DNA of 18,654 bases, from contig DATHBP010000204.1 in NCBI GenBank assembly GCA_035296085.1, forward strand, positions 1-18,654. The letters run 5' to 3'. The notes beneath the pieces were generated by a model, which worked only from the letters and a program-made list of their open reading frames with translations, made no database searches and was not told the origin of the DNA. Every line of letters begins with the position of its first letter. The stretch's first letter is position 1. Position numbers and translations under genes: made by a program. The stretch is from DATHBP01 sp035296085 (lineage in GTDB: Bacteria > Actinomycetota > Actinomycetes > Propionibacteriales > Nocardioidaceae). Positions 1 through 6,915 of the stretch are shown piece by piece.

Positions 1-86
1 ACCGTGCGGCCACCGGGATCAGCCAGCACGGTACGTGCCGGCCAATGCGCCAGCGGGTCGGTCGCGGCCACTGGGCAAGCCTGCCA

Positions 87-99
87 GGCACCTGGTGCC
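87..99. repeat. Interrupted palindrome upstream of PH-domain gene
   Basis: GGCACC and GGTGCC arms flank a single central base. An overlapping CCAGG/CCTGG pair lies at 84-95. The centre is too tight for a hairpin made from these arms alone, so a protein-binding site is as likely as the remains of a terminator of a gene left of the window. Positions 1-125 hold no gene I can support. Confidence 0.25.
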
Positions 100-125
100 C
101 GAGCAGCGAGCGGCACAATGTCTGC

Positions 126-773
126 ATGGCTGATACGCAACCGTCCAGCGCCGATGCCGCTGCGTGGGGTCGGGGGTCGGTGATCGAGCGGTTCAGCGCG
201 ACGCCCAGCCGGGTTGTGGGGCTGGTGGTCATGGCCTTCGCCGCCTTCGCGGCTGTCGACGCCGCCCGGCACGGGTTCTCTGCGACCAACCTCCTGATCA
301 TCGCGCTGGCCGCCTTCGCCGCTTCGGCGGCTTGGATGGTGCTCGTCCGACCGCGGGTGACGGCCTATCAGCGGGTCGTTGTCATCCACAACCCGGCGTC
401 GGACATCGAGATCCCGTGGCCTCTGGTGCTCGGCGCCGAGGCGCGGCAGACCTTGCGCGTCTACACCGCAGACGAGACGTTCCACGCGGCCGGCATCGTC
501 AAGTCGTCGAGGCAGATCATCCAGGCCAAGCGCGGCCCCGTAATCGGCTCGTTGACGGGGACAGCCACCCAGGTGCCGTGGACGACGCCAGGAGCTGCCA
601 GTCGGCCCCCGGCGACCTACCCGGACACTGTTGCGCAACAGCTCATGACGATCGCGGCCCAACAGCGAGCGGCACAGCAGGGCGGTCAGATCGTGCGCCG
701 CTGGGCGATCCCGGAACTCACTGCACTGGGCCTGAGCGCGCTGGCAGCGGTCGTGCTGTTCGTCAGCCGCTGA
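126..773 (+). CDS. PH-domain membrane protein (bPH_6-like)
   Basis: This is a 215-residue protein, probably a small inner-membrane protein with a cytoplasmic PH-like domain. Two hydrophobic segments near residues 29-47 and 53-73 form a hairpin. They are followed by a region (about 75-130) with the pattern of the actinobacterial low-molecular-weight antigen PH domain: a strand ending VVVIHNP, then IEIPWPLV, then a threonine/aspartate turn and an AAGIVKSS strand. A third hydrophobic stretch closes the protein (about 193-213). The ATG at 126 is preferred because upstream in-frame residues look non-coding and family members begin just before the first helix. There is no clear Shine-Dalgarno, so the message may be leaderless (CACAAT lies six bases upstream). 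It ends 12 bases before the convergent neighbour. Molecular function is unknown. Family assignment is moderate. Confidence 0.75.
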   Translation: MADTQPSSADAAAWGRGSVIERFSATPSRVVGLVVMAFAAFAAVDAARHGFSATNLLIIALAAFAASAAWMVLVRPRVTAYQRVVVIHNPASDIEIPWPLVLGAEARQTLRVYTADETFHAAGIVKSSRQIIQAKRGPVIGSLTGTATQVPWTTPGAASRPPATYPDTVAQQLMTIAAQQRAAQQGGQIVRRWAIPELTALGLSALAAVVLFVSR

Positions 774-785
774 GCCGGACCGCCA

Positions 786-1238
786 TCACGGGTCGCTCGC
801 CCGGCAGGGCAGATTGCGGAGCCGTCGTACGTAGTCGTCCGGCGCACCGGCCGCCTCCGCGGAGGCGGCCAGCACGCTGAGAGAGGCCGCCGAGGGCAGA
901 CCACCCTCGTACGCGTCGAGTACGTAGACCCAGGCCAGCTTGTCGCCTTCGAGCGTCTGCACCCGGACGTGGGTCTTGCGGTAGTAGCCGAGGTCGCCGC
1001 CCTCCCAGCCGTCGAGCAGGGTGGCGTCCTCGGCGGTCACGTCATAGATCGCGACGAAGACCGTGCCGATCGGGTCTTCGACCAGGGTGGGCAGTGCGCC
1101 GTCCCAGCCGAGCTCGGCCCCGCCGAACGTGAGCCGCCAGCCGATCAGCCATCCGGTGCCTTGCAGCGGCGAGTGCGGGCAGCGCTCACCCATCCGCGCG
1201 GGGTCCAGGTTGGAGGCGTACGCGGCGTACAACGGCAC
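786..1238 (-). CDS. Gamma-glutamylcyclotransferase-like (AIG2 family) protein
   Basis: The predicted product is 150 residues. It opens with PLYAAYASNLDPARM, the family's substrate-binding loop (Y-x-x-Y-x-S-N-L), and has LLDGWEGGDLGYYRK around residue 79, where the family's catalytic glutamate lies (E79). Family members fold as small beta-barrels and cyclise gamma-glutamyl groups, giving 5-oxoproline, or act on related amides. The true substrate cannot be read from sequence. I chose the GTG at 1238 because the conserved domain begins immediately after it. The longer ATG at 1331 would overlap the divergent lpdA start by 29 bases. No Shine-Dalgarno is visible, but a TAGCCT hexamer eight bases upstream fits a leaderless start. 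The gene is divergent from lpdA with a 64-bp gap. Confidence 0.8.
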   Translation of the reverse strand: MPLYAAYASNLDPARMGERCPHSPLQGTGWLIGWRLTFGGAELGWDGALPTLVEDPIGTVFVAIYDVTAEDATLLDGWEGGDLGYYRKTHVRVQTLEGDKLAWVYVLDAYEGGLPSAASLSVLAASAEAAGAPDDYVRRLRNLPCRASDP

Positions 1239-1246
1239 GGGGACGC

Positions 1247-1252
1247 AGGCTA
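1247..1252 (-). promoter_or_regulatory. Candidate -10 box for leaderless start
   Basis: On the minus strand TAGCCT fits the actinobacterial TANNNT -10 pattern and lies eight bases before the GTG at 1238. That start has no ribosome-binding site. No convincing -35 was seen. Confidence 0.3.
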
Positions 1253-1302
1253 TCGCCGCGGCGGCAGCACCGAAACGGCGATACCGCTCGGCGTACGCAA
1301 CA

Positions 1303-2712
1303 ATGCCCGCCGTGACCTCTGTGGTGATCATCGGTGGCGGGCCCGGTGGCTACGAGTCGGCACTGGTGGCAGCTCAACTGGGCGCCGACGTGAGGGTGGT
1401 GGACCGCGACGGTCTCGGTGGGTCGGCGGTCCTCACCGACTGCGTGCCCAGCAAGACGCTCATCGCCACCGCCGAGGTGATGACGGAGATGCAGGGCGCG
1501 GCGGAGCTAGGCCTGCGCTTCGGGGTCGAGGGCATGCCGGCGTCGGCCCGTGAGGCCGTCGGTGTGGACCTACGCTCGATCAACACTCGTCTGAAGGCGC
1601 TGGCGAAGACGCAGTCCGACGACATCGCGGCCCGACTGGCCAGCGAAGGGGTCGACGTCATCGAGGGGGCCGGCCGCCTCGACGGGCCGGATTGCGTCAT
1701 CGCGACGACCCCGGGCGGAGCCGAGCACCGGTTGCCGGCCGACATCGTCCTGGTGTCGACGGGTGCCTCACCTCGAGTGCTGCCCTCCGCCATACCCGAC
1801 GGCGAGCGCGTGCTGACCTGGGAGGACGTCTACGACCTCGACGAGCTGCCGCAACGGCTGGTCGTCGTCGGGTCGGGCGTCACCGGTGCGGAGTTCGCCA
1901 GCGCTTACAACGCGCTGGGCGGCGAGGTCGTCCTGGTGTCGAGCCGCGACCGGGTGCTACCCGGTGAGGACGCGGACGCCGCGATGGTGCTCGAGGACGT
2001 GTTCGCGCGCCGCGGAGTCCAGGTGTTGTCCCAGTCCCGCGCGGAGACGGTCAGCCGGGACGGCGAGGGGGTACGGGTGGTTCTCACCGACGGCCGTGTC
2101 GTCGAAGGTTCGCACGCGCTGCTTGCCGTGGGCTCGGTGCCCAACACCGACGGCCTCGGGCTTGCCGAGGCCGGCGTGACCACCGGCCCCGGCGACTTCG
2201 TTGCCGTGGACAGGGTCTCGCGCACGTCCGCGCGGGGTGTCTACGCCGCGGGTGACTGCACGGGTGTCTTGATGCTCGCCTCGGTCGCGGCGATGCAGGG
2301 GCGCATCGCGATGTGGCACGCGCTTGGCGACGCAGTTGCCCCGCTGGACCTCAAGACAGTCTCGTCCAATGTCTTCACCGCACCGGAGATCGCGACGGTG
2401 GGTTGGTCGCAGCGGGCGGTGGACGCGGGTGAGATAGCGGCTACCACGCTCAAGCTTGCTCTCAGCGGCAACGCCCGCGCAAAGATGCAGGGAATCCGCG
2501 ACGGGTTCGTCAAGATGTTCTGCCGACCGGGCACAGGAATCATCATCGGCGGCGTCGTCGTGGGTCCCCGCGCCTCGGAGCTTATTCACCCATTGTCGAT
2601 CGCCGTCGCCGAGCAGCTGACCGTCGACCAGATGGCGCACGCGTTCACGGTCTATCCGTCGCTGTCGGGGTCGATCGCAGAGGCCGCCCGAAGGCTCCAC
2701 CGCCGCGAGTAG
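1303..2712 (+). CDS. lpdA: NAD(P)H-quinone reductase, LpdA type (flavoprotein disulfide reductase family)
   Basis: A 469-residue two-dinucleotide-fold flavoprotein. The FAD-binding GGGPGG is at residues 11-16, the NAD(P)-binding VVVGSGVTG at 187-195, and the second FAD motif is YAAGDCTG. It resembles mycobacterial LpdA (Rv3303c) along its whole length, including GGSAVLTDCVPSK near residue 47. The usual redox-active C-x4-C pair is broken: C47 remains but position 42 is alanine. The C-terminal His-x-x-x-x-Glu region reads VYPSLSGS, lacking both the base histidine and glutamate. It therefore cannot act as a lipoamide dehydrogenase. The family reduces quinones with NAD(P)H and has been linked to oxidative-stress defence. 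The start at 1303 gives the normal length. It has no clear Shine-Dalgarno. It is divergent from the cyclotransferase-like gene. Confidence 0.93.
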   Translation: MPAVTSVVIIGGGPGGYESALVAAQLGADVRVVDRDGLGGSAVLTDCVPSKTLIATAEVMTEMQGAAELGLRFGVEGMPASAREAVGVDLRSINTRLKALAKTQSDDIAARLASEGVDVIEGAGRLDGPDCVIATTPGGAEHRLPADIVLVSTGASPRVLPSAIPDGERVLTWEDVYDLDELPQRLVVVGSGVTGAEFASAYNALGGEVVLVSSRDRVLPGEDADAAMVLEDVFARRGVQVLSQSRAETVSRDGEGVRVVLTDGRVVEGSHALLAVGSVPNTDGLGLAEAGVTTGPGDFVAVDRVSRTSARGVYAAGDCTGVLMLASVAAMQGRIAMWHALGDAVAPLDLKTVSSNVFTAPEIATVGWSQRAVDAGEIAATTLKLALSGNARAKMQGIRDGFVKMFCRPGTGIIIGGVVVGPRASELIHPLSIAVAEQLTVDQMAHAFTVYPSLSGSIAEAARRLHRRE

Positions 2713-2755
2713 CCGGCGCTCAGGAGGCCACCGGACTCAGCCGAGCCGCCGGCTA
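2710..2755. terminator. Candidate bidirectional terminator between convergent genes
   Basis: Perfect 9-bp arms TAGCCGGCG (2710-2718) and CGCCGGCTA (2747-2755) flank a 28-base loop. The left arm begins with the lpdA stop codon and the right arm contains the stop of the opposing glycine-rich gene. There is no T-tract, as is common for actinobacterial hairpin terminators. The long loop lowers confidence. Confidence 0.45.
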
Positions 2756-3649
2756 GAAGCCGCCGAAGTCGCCGCCGCCAAAGTCGCCGCCACCGAAGTC
2801 GCCGCCACCGCCGCCGAAGTCTCCACCACCGCCGTAGTCGCCGCCACCGCCGCCGTAGTCTCCACCGCCCCCATCTCCGCCGTCTCCGCCCTCTGCGCCG
2901 CCACCGCCGTCCTGGCCGGCATCGAGGCCCTGGTCGTATCCCTGGTCGTAGCCGGCGTCGAAGTCACCGCCCCAGCCGGTGAAGCCGCCGCCGAGCAGAG
3001 ACCCGATCATGAAAGCGGGCAGCATGCCGGCGATTGCGTAGGAGCCGAAGTAGCCCTGCACCCAGGGGGAGTAGGCCGGACCGGCCTGCCAGTAGGGCAT
3101 GCGCTGCGGACCGACCTGGACGGTGCGGACGTCGGGCTCGGCTCCGGCGCGTACCCGCTCGGCGTCGGCTGCGCACGCGGGGACGTCGCGGGAGACGGCA
3201 CCCGGCGGTGCGAAGGGCACGTCTTCGGTCGAGGGGCCGTGCTGGGGGTTGAAGAAGCAAGGCGCCCTGCGCACCGGGAGCGGCTGGCCGGCTAACCGCG
3301 CCTGGACGCAGGCGATGGCGTAGCGACCGTCCTCCAGGGTGCTAGCGACATGACGGATCTCGTCCGGCGTGCGGATGGCGGCGACACCTTGCTTCGCCGA
3401 CTCGTAGCAGTCGAGTGCCCGCTGGTAGTCCTGCCTGGCTGCCTCGTCGAGCGGATGCCCGGTGACCTCGATGTCGAACCGCTGAAGATCCTCCCCATAG
3501 CGGGTGATGTCCTCGTCGGCGGTCCGGCGCACGGCGTCCAGCTGTTCGTCCTCTCGCGCGGCCTCCAGCGCCTTGGCGCGGCGCGACGACTGAGACGACA
3601 CGTAGCCAGCAACGAGGATGCCGAACAACAGCAGCAACAGCAGCTCCAT
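2753..3649 (-). CDS. Membrane-anchored protein with glycine-rich C-terminal tail, function unknown
   Basis: A 298-residue protein of an uncharacterised family that I recall from other actinomycetes. Residues 3-17 are a leucine-rich membrane segment. A charged, probably helical region follows (about 20-125, with RALDCYESAK and DGRYAIACVQARLAG). Next is a block with C131-FFNPQHGP and VPAC at 159, which could form a metal- or disulfide-stabilised knot. A hydrophobic patch near 203-222 precedes a tail of D-G-Y/D-Q-G repeats and (G)nDF/Y(G)n repeats to the end. The ATG at 3649 is supported by AAAGAGG four bases upstream. The gene is convergent with lpdA and divergent from the cell-wall amidase across a 261-bp gap. 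No enzymatic motif was recognised. The tail suggests surface assembly or a flexible low-complexity region, which is inference. Confidence 0.8.
   Translation of the reverse strand: MELLLLLLFGILVAGYVSSQSSRRAKALEAAREDEQLDAVRRTADEDITRYGEDLQRFDIEVTGHPLDEAARQDYQRALDCYESAKQGVAAIRTPDEIRHVASTLEDGRYAIACVQARLAGQPLPVRRAPCFFNPQHGPSTEDVPFAPPGAVSRDVPACAADAERVRAGAEPDVRTVQVGPQRMPYWQAGPAYSPWVQGYFGSYAIAGMLPAFMIGSLLGGGFTGWGGDFDAGYDQGYDQGLDAGQDGGGGAEGGDGGDGGGGDYGGGGGDYGGGGDFGGGGGDFGGGDFGGGDFGGF
2757..2872 (-). repeat. Degenerate GGC/GAC-TTC coding repeat (glycine-rich tail)
   Basis: On the plus strand the units read GAAGTC or GTAGTC followed by runs of GCC/ACC triplets, 15-21 bases apart. They encode GGGGDF/GGGGDY units. 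Unit length varies, so copy number may change by slippage. It lies wholly within the glycine-rich protein gene. Confidence 0.7.
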
Positions 3650-3763
3650 GCCGCCTCTTTCCGTTGTCGGGGTCGCAAACGCGAGTCCGTACTCGCCAGC
3701 CTACGTGACCAGCCTGGCCGCGGTCGCGTCGGCTATATCGGGTCATACGACAAATCACAATCC

Positions 3764-3773
3764 TGTAATTACA
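3764..3773. promoter_or_regulatory. AT-rich 10-bp palindrome (possible operator)
   Basis: TGTAATTACA is a perfect palindrome in the local AT-rich island between the glycine-rich gene and the amidase. A second imperfect dyad, TAACG...CGTTA, follows at 3774-3792. In a genome this GC-rich such a site stands out, but no regulator can be named from it. Confidence 0.3.
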
Positions 3774-3805
3774 TAACGGATAGCAGTCGTTAACCTATGG
3801 TGGGG

Positions 3806-3834
3806 TAGTCAATGCCGGGGATAATGCGTAATAT
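3806..3834 (+). promoter_or_regulatory. Candidate promoter of the amidase-spoIID operon
   Basis: TAGTCA (3806-3811) and TAATAT (3829-3834) are spaced by 17 bases and each match the sigma-70-type consensus at four of six positions. An alternative -10 is GATAAT at 3820-3825. Initiation would be near 3841, giving a 5' leader of about 70 bases that contains the tandem repeat at 3843-3860. Confidence 0.3.
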
Positions 3835-3842
3835 TGATTCCC

Positions 3843-3860
3843 TTGAGCAACTTGAGTAAC
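3843..3860 (+). promoter_or_regulatory. Tandem TTGAGYAAC repeat, MtrA-box-like
   Basis: Two adjacent 9-mers, TTGAGCAAC and TTGAGTAAC, differ at one base, giving GCAAC and GTAAC cores nine bases apart. Direct repeats with a GTAAC or GTCAC core are the known type of site for the actinobacterial response regulator MtrA, which controls peptidoglycan hydrolase genes. The downstream genes fit that role. The assignment is inference from pattern and context. Confidence 0.35.
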
Positions 3861-3910
3861 ATCCGCACCATTTTCTGGGCCACATCTGGCGACTTCGGGG
3901 AGATCTGTTC

Positions 3911-5578
3911 ATGCCTGCAACGCTCGTCAATTCGAAGAACGGTGGCCGGACCGCCCTGCGCCTCGCCATCACACTTTCCACCGTGTGCGGCACCGGCGCG
4001 CTGGTCACGACGGCTGCCTCGACCCAGGTCGCGTCCATGTCCGCAACGGCGCGGTCCGCCCAGGTAACCCCGGTCGTCACGACACTGACGGTTCCGACCA
4101 TGCGCTCGGGCCGCCAGGCCGCCGGCCCAGACAGCGTGGTCTCCTCACTAGCCGCGACAGGTACTGCCACGAGGTTCGACCTGGTGGCGATGACCTGGGC
4201 ACATGCCAGTGCGCCGGCGGCCATGACGTTCGAGGTCAAAGTTCGCCACGGCGCCGACTGGTCGAGCTGGCAGCAGCTCGAGTTCGACTCATCCGAAGGC
4301 CCTGGTGTCGGCGAGGACGGCTCTCTGCGCGACGGAACTGCACTGCTGTGGGTGGGCGACGCGAACGGTGTCCAGGCTCGGGCGCTCTCCCGCGATGGCT
4401 CGACACCCAAGAGTCTTCGCGTCGTGGTGATCGACCCCGGCTCGTCACCGGTTGACCAGGTCGCCGCTGACGACGCCGCCGCCGACACTGCGCTGACGTA
4501 CTCCGCGGCGGCCGGAGCCCTACCAGCGATGCCGTCGATCGTCTCCCGGCGGCAGTGGGGAGCCGATGGTTCCATCGTTGACGGGTGTTGGCAACAATAC
4601 GGGTCGACGGTCAAGGCAGTCTTCGTCCACCACACGGTGGGCAGCAACTCCTACTCGCGCGCCGATGGGCCGGCGATTGTTCGTGGCATCCAGGCCTACC
4701 ACACCCAGGCGAGAGGTTGGTGCGACATCGGTTACAACTTCCTCGTCGACCGTTACGGCACCGTCTATCAGGGCCGCCGTGGAGGGATTCTCAAGCCGGT
4801 ACACGGCGCGCATGCCGGCGACTACAACTCCAACAGTGTCGGTATCTCGCTGATGGGAGACTTCTCCACGCAGCCGACGACAAAAGCAATGCGCCATGGG
4901 CTGGTCCAGCTCGTCGCCTGGCGCCTGGGTGCCTACTACCGGTCCGCGCACTCCTGGGCAACTCTCAACGATCAGCGTTTCGCCCGGATCTCCGGGCACC
5001 GCGACGCAATGGCGACGGCGTGTCCGGGGCAAACAGTGTACGACTGGATCCCCGCGCTGCGTGACCGTGTGGCGCGGCAAATTGGGGATGTGCGAACCCC
5101 GATCCATGCCAAGTGGCGGTCTCTGCGCGAGCAGGGCGCGCGCCTGGGGTCGGTCTTTGTCGGGGAGCGGGCGGTGGGCGACGGCAGGGTGACCACGTTC
5201 GGACGCGGCCGGATCTACTGGAGCAGCTCGACGGGTGCGCACGTGTTGACCGGCGCGATCCTGCAGCGGTTCCAGCGTCTCGGCGGCGTCGCGTCGCGGC
5301 TGGGCTTCCCGGACTCAGACGTACGCGACGCCAGCGTCGTGGGTAGTCGGCGCGCGCGCTTCGACGGTGGTGCCATCTACTGGTCTCCCCGCACCGGGGC
5401 CCGCCCATTGTTCGGCGCCATACTCGCGCGGTATTTGCGGACCGGCGGTGCCGGTGGCGGGCTTGGCCTGCCCACCAGCTCGGAATACGTTGTCAGCGAC
5501 GGGCGGCGGCAGAACTTCCAGCATGGGACGATCACCTGGATTGCCTCTTCTGGCCGCACCTATGTGACCTACAGCTGA
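3911..5578 (+). CDS. Secreted N-acetylmuramoyl-L-alanine amidase (PGRP/amidase_2) with LGFP repeats
   Basis: A 555-residue exported peptidoglycan hydrolase predicted to cut the bond between N-acetylmuramic acid and L-alanine of the stem peptide. A signal peptide with twin basic residues and a hydrophobic core covers about residues 1-38. A beta-rich linker domain follows. The PGRP domain begins near residue 207 (MPSIVSRRQWGA). The zinc ligands of the amidase_2 fold are visible: HHT at 240-242, H363 in GHRD and C371 in ACPG. Three LGFP-type repeats occupy about 398-555 (ARLGSVFVG, SRLGFPDSD, GGLGLPTSS). These repeats are typical of proteins held at actinobacterial cell walls. GGGGAGAT-like purine-rich sequence (GGGGAGAT at 3897-3904) supports the ATG at 3911. 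Its TGA overlaps the ATG of the next gene (TGATG), so the two are probably translationally coupled. Confidence 0.92.
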   Translation: MPATLVNSKNGGRTALRLAITLSTVCGTGALVTTAASTQVASMSATARSAQVTPVVTTLTVPTMRSGRQAAGPDSVVSSLAATGTATRFDLVAMTWAHASAPAAMTFEVKVRHGADWSSWQQLEFDSSEGPGVGEDGSLRDGTALLWVGDANGVQARALSRDGSTPKSLRVVVIDPGSSPVDQVAADDAAADTALTYSAAAGALPAMPSIVSRRQWGADGSIVDGCWQQYGSTVKAVFVHHTVGSNSYSRADGPAIVRGIQAYHTQARGWCDIGYNFLVDRYGTVYQGRRGGILKPVHGAHAGDYNSNSVGISLMGDFSTQPTTKAMRHGLVQLVAWRLGAYYRSAHSWATLNDQRFARISGHRDAMATACPGQTVYDWIPALRDRVARQIGDVRTPIHAKWRSLREQGARLGSVFVGERAVGDGRVTTFGRGRIYWSSSTGAHVLTGAILQRFQRLGGVASRLGFPDSDVRDASVVGSRRARFDGGAIYWSPRTGARPLFGAILARYLRTGGAGGGLGLPTSSEYVVSDGRRQNFQHGTITWIASSGRTYVTYS

Positions 5579-6915
5579 TGACGGCGAGGTGGGCATTGCG
5601 GCGATGGCTATTCGTCGGCTCGGTGCTCGCACTCTCTGCCAGCGGGCTGGGCGTCATGCCCGGCCACACCGCGGCCGCAGGCCCCGTCATGGCATCCGCG
5701 ATCGGCGGCACCTTGAAGCTGACCGGTCGTGGCTTCGGGCATGGGCACGGCATGTCGCAGTACGGCGCGAAAGGGGCTGCCCTCGACGGACTGTCGTACT
5801 CGCAGATCCTGGCCTTCTACTACCCGGGGACGACGCCTCGTCACGCGCACGGGCGGATCCGGGTGCTCATCGGCGCCGACACGACCGCCGACGTGGTCGT
5901 CTCCCCCGCAGCTGGGCTCGGCGTGCGTGATCTGAAGACGCGAACCGCCAGCTGGCTCGGGACGGGTCAGCGCATAAACCGCTGGCGCATCACTCCCACG
6001 GCCACCGGCGGCAGCCTCGTGCAGTACCTCACTCCGACCGGCTGGCATCGCTCGAAGCGCTTTGCCGGTGAGGCCGAGTTCTTCGCGGCGGAGCCCCTGA
6101 CGCTTTGGGTGCCGTCGTCGACTGGATTGGTCAGCCGCACCTACCGCGGCCGGCTGAGGTCAGCCGCACCGACCCCCGGTTCCGCCGCGCGGGACACCGT
6201 CAACGTGGTGGGGCTGGACGCGTACGTGACCGGAGTGATCCCTTATGAGATGCCGACGTCGTGGCCGGCCGAGGCGCTGAAGGCACAAGCGGTCGCGGCG
6301 CGCTCCTTCGCTCTCTATACCCGCGCCGCGAACGCCGGCCGCCACTATCAGATCTGCGACACAACCTCGTGCCAGGTCTATGCGGGCACCGCGGCCGAAC
6401 AGGCCTCCAGCAACCGGGCTGTCCGAGCCACCAAGGGCCTCGTACTGCGCTATCAGCGGCAGCCAGCGCTCACCCAGTTCTCTGCGTCGAGCGGGGGATG
6501 GACCGCCGCCGGGGGGCTGGCATACCTCCCGGCGAAGAAAGATCCCTACGACGTAGGTCACGACAACCCCTACCACCGGTGGGACACGACTCTCGACGTG
6601 GCCGCGGTCAATGCGAGGTATCAGCGGCTCGGCGGCTTGACGGCAGTCCGGGTGCCCGAGCGGACCGGAAACGGACAATGGGGCGGGCGAGTCGAGCGCA
6701 TCGTGCTGGTCGGCCGTCAGGCCAACGTCCGCCTCACGGGCGACGAGTTCCGACTGGCGTTCGGGCTACGGTCGACCTGGTTTGCCTTCGAGTCCACGGC
6801 GACCACCGGCAAGGGCTCGGCCCACGGCGACCGCGCATCCTTCGCCACCCGCCAGCACGACGACTCGCTGAGACTTCATCCGCTCAGCCGTCGCTTGCCC
6901 GACCGAGCCAGCTGA
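5578..6915 (+). CDS. Exported SpoIID/LytB-type peptidoglycan-modifying protein
   Basis: A 445-residue protein with an N-terminal signal peptide (hydrophobic core about 10-27, AAA-G cleavage near 33). It has the actinobacterial SpoIID arrangement: the GFGHGHGMSQYGA motif comes first (about residues 52-64), followed by a beta-rich region. The core domain follows, with VIPYEMPTSW and ALKAQAVAARS. E224 of the YEMP motif corresponds to the catalytic glutamate of the lytic transglycosylase SpoIID. H256, C260 and C265 lie in HYQICDTTSC, a cluster like the zinc-binding His/Cys set described for a clostridial SpoIID. Family enzymes cleave glycan strands lacking stem peptides, so pairing with the upstream amidase is functionally sensible. 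The start overlaps the amidase stop by one base. The last 40 residues are low complexity, and the 3' end overlaps the convergent gene by 40 bp. Confidence 0.9.
   Translation: MTARWALRRWLFVGSVLALSASGLGVMPGHTAAAGPVMASAIGGTLKLTGRGFGHGHGMSQYGAKGAALDGLSYSQILAFYYPGTTPRHAHGRIRVLIGADTTADVVVSPAAGLGVRDLKTRTASWLGTGQRINRWRITPTATGGSLVQYLTPTGWHRSKRFAGEAEFFAAEPLTLWVPSSTGLVSRTYRGRLRSAAPTPGSAARDTVNVVGLDAYVTGVIPYEMPTSWPAEALKAQAVAARSFALYTRAANAGRHYQICDTTSCQVYAGTAAEQASSNRAVRATKGLVLRYQRQPALTQFSASSGGWTAAGGLAYLPAKKDPYDVGHDNPYHRWDTTLDVAAVNARYQRLGGLTAVRVPERTGNGQWGGRVERIVLVGRQANVRLTGDEFRLAFGLRSTWFAFESTATTGKGSAHGDRASFATRQHDDSLRLHPLSRRLPDRAS

Noticed and set aside
1063..1302. N-terminal extension of lpdA
   Set aside because: The flavoprotein fold begins at the ATG at 1303. 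The upstream part is low-complexity and antisense to the cyclotransferase-like gene.
2757..2872. CRISPR-like or minisatellite array
   Set aside because: The periodicity is explained by codons for glycine-rich repeats in frame. There are no unique spacers of constant length.
3650..3910. c-di-AMP (ydaO-type) riboswitch upstream of the cell-wall hydrolases
   Set aside because: Such riboswitches are common before actinobacterial wall hydrolase genes, but I could not find the conserved motifs, and the expected leader of about 70 bases is too short.
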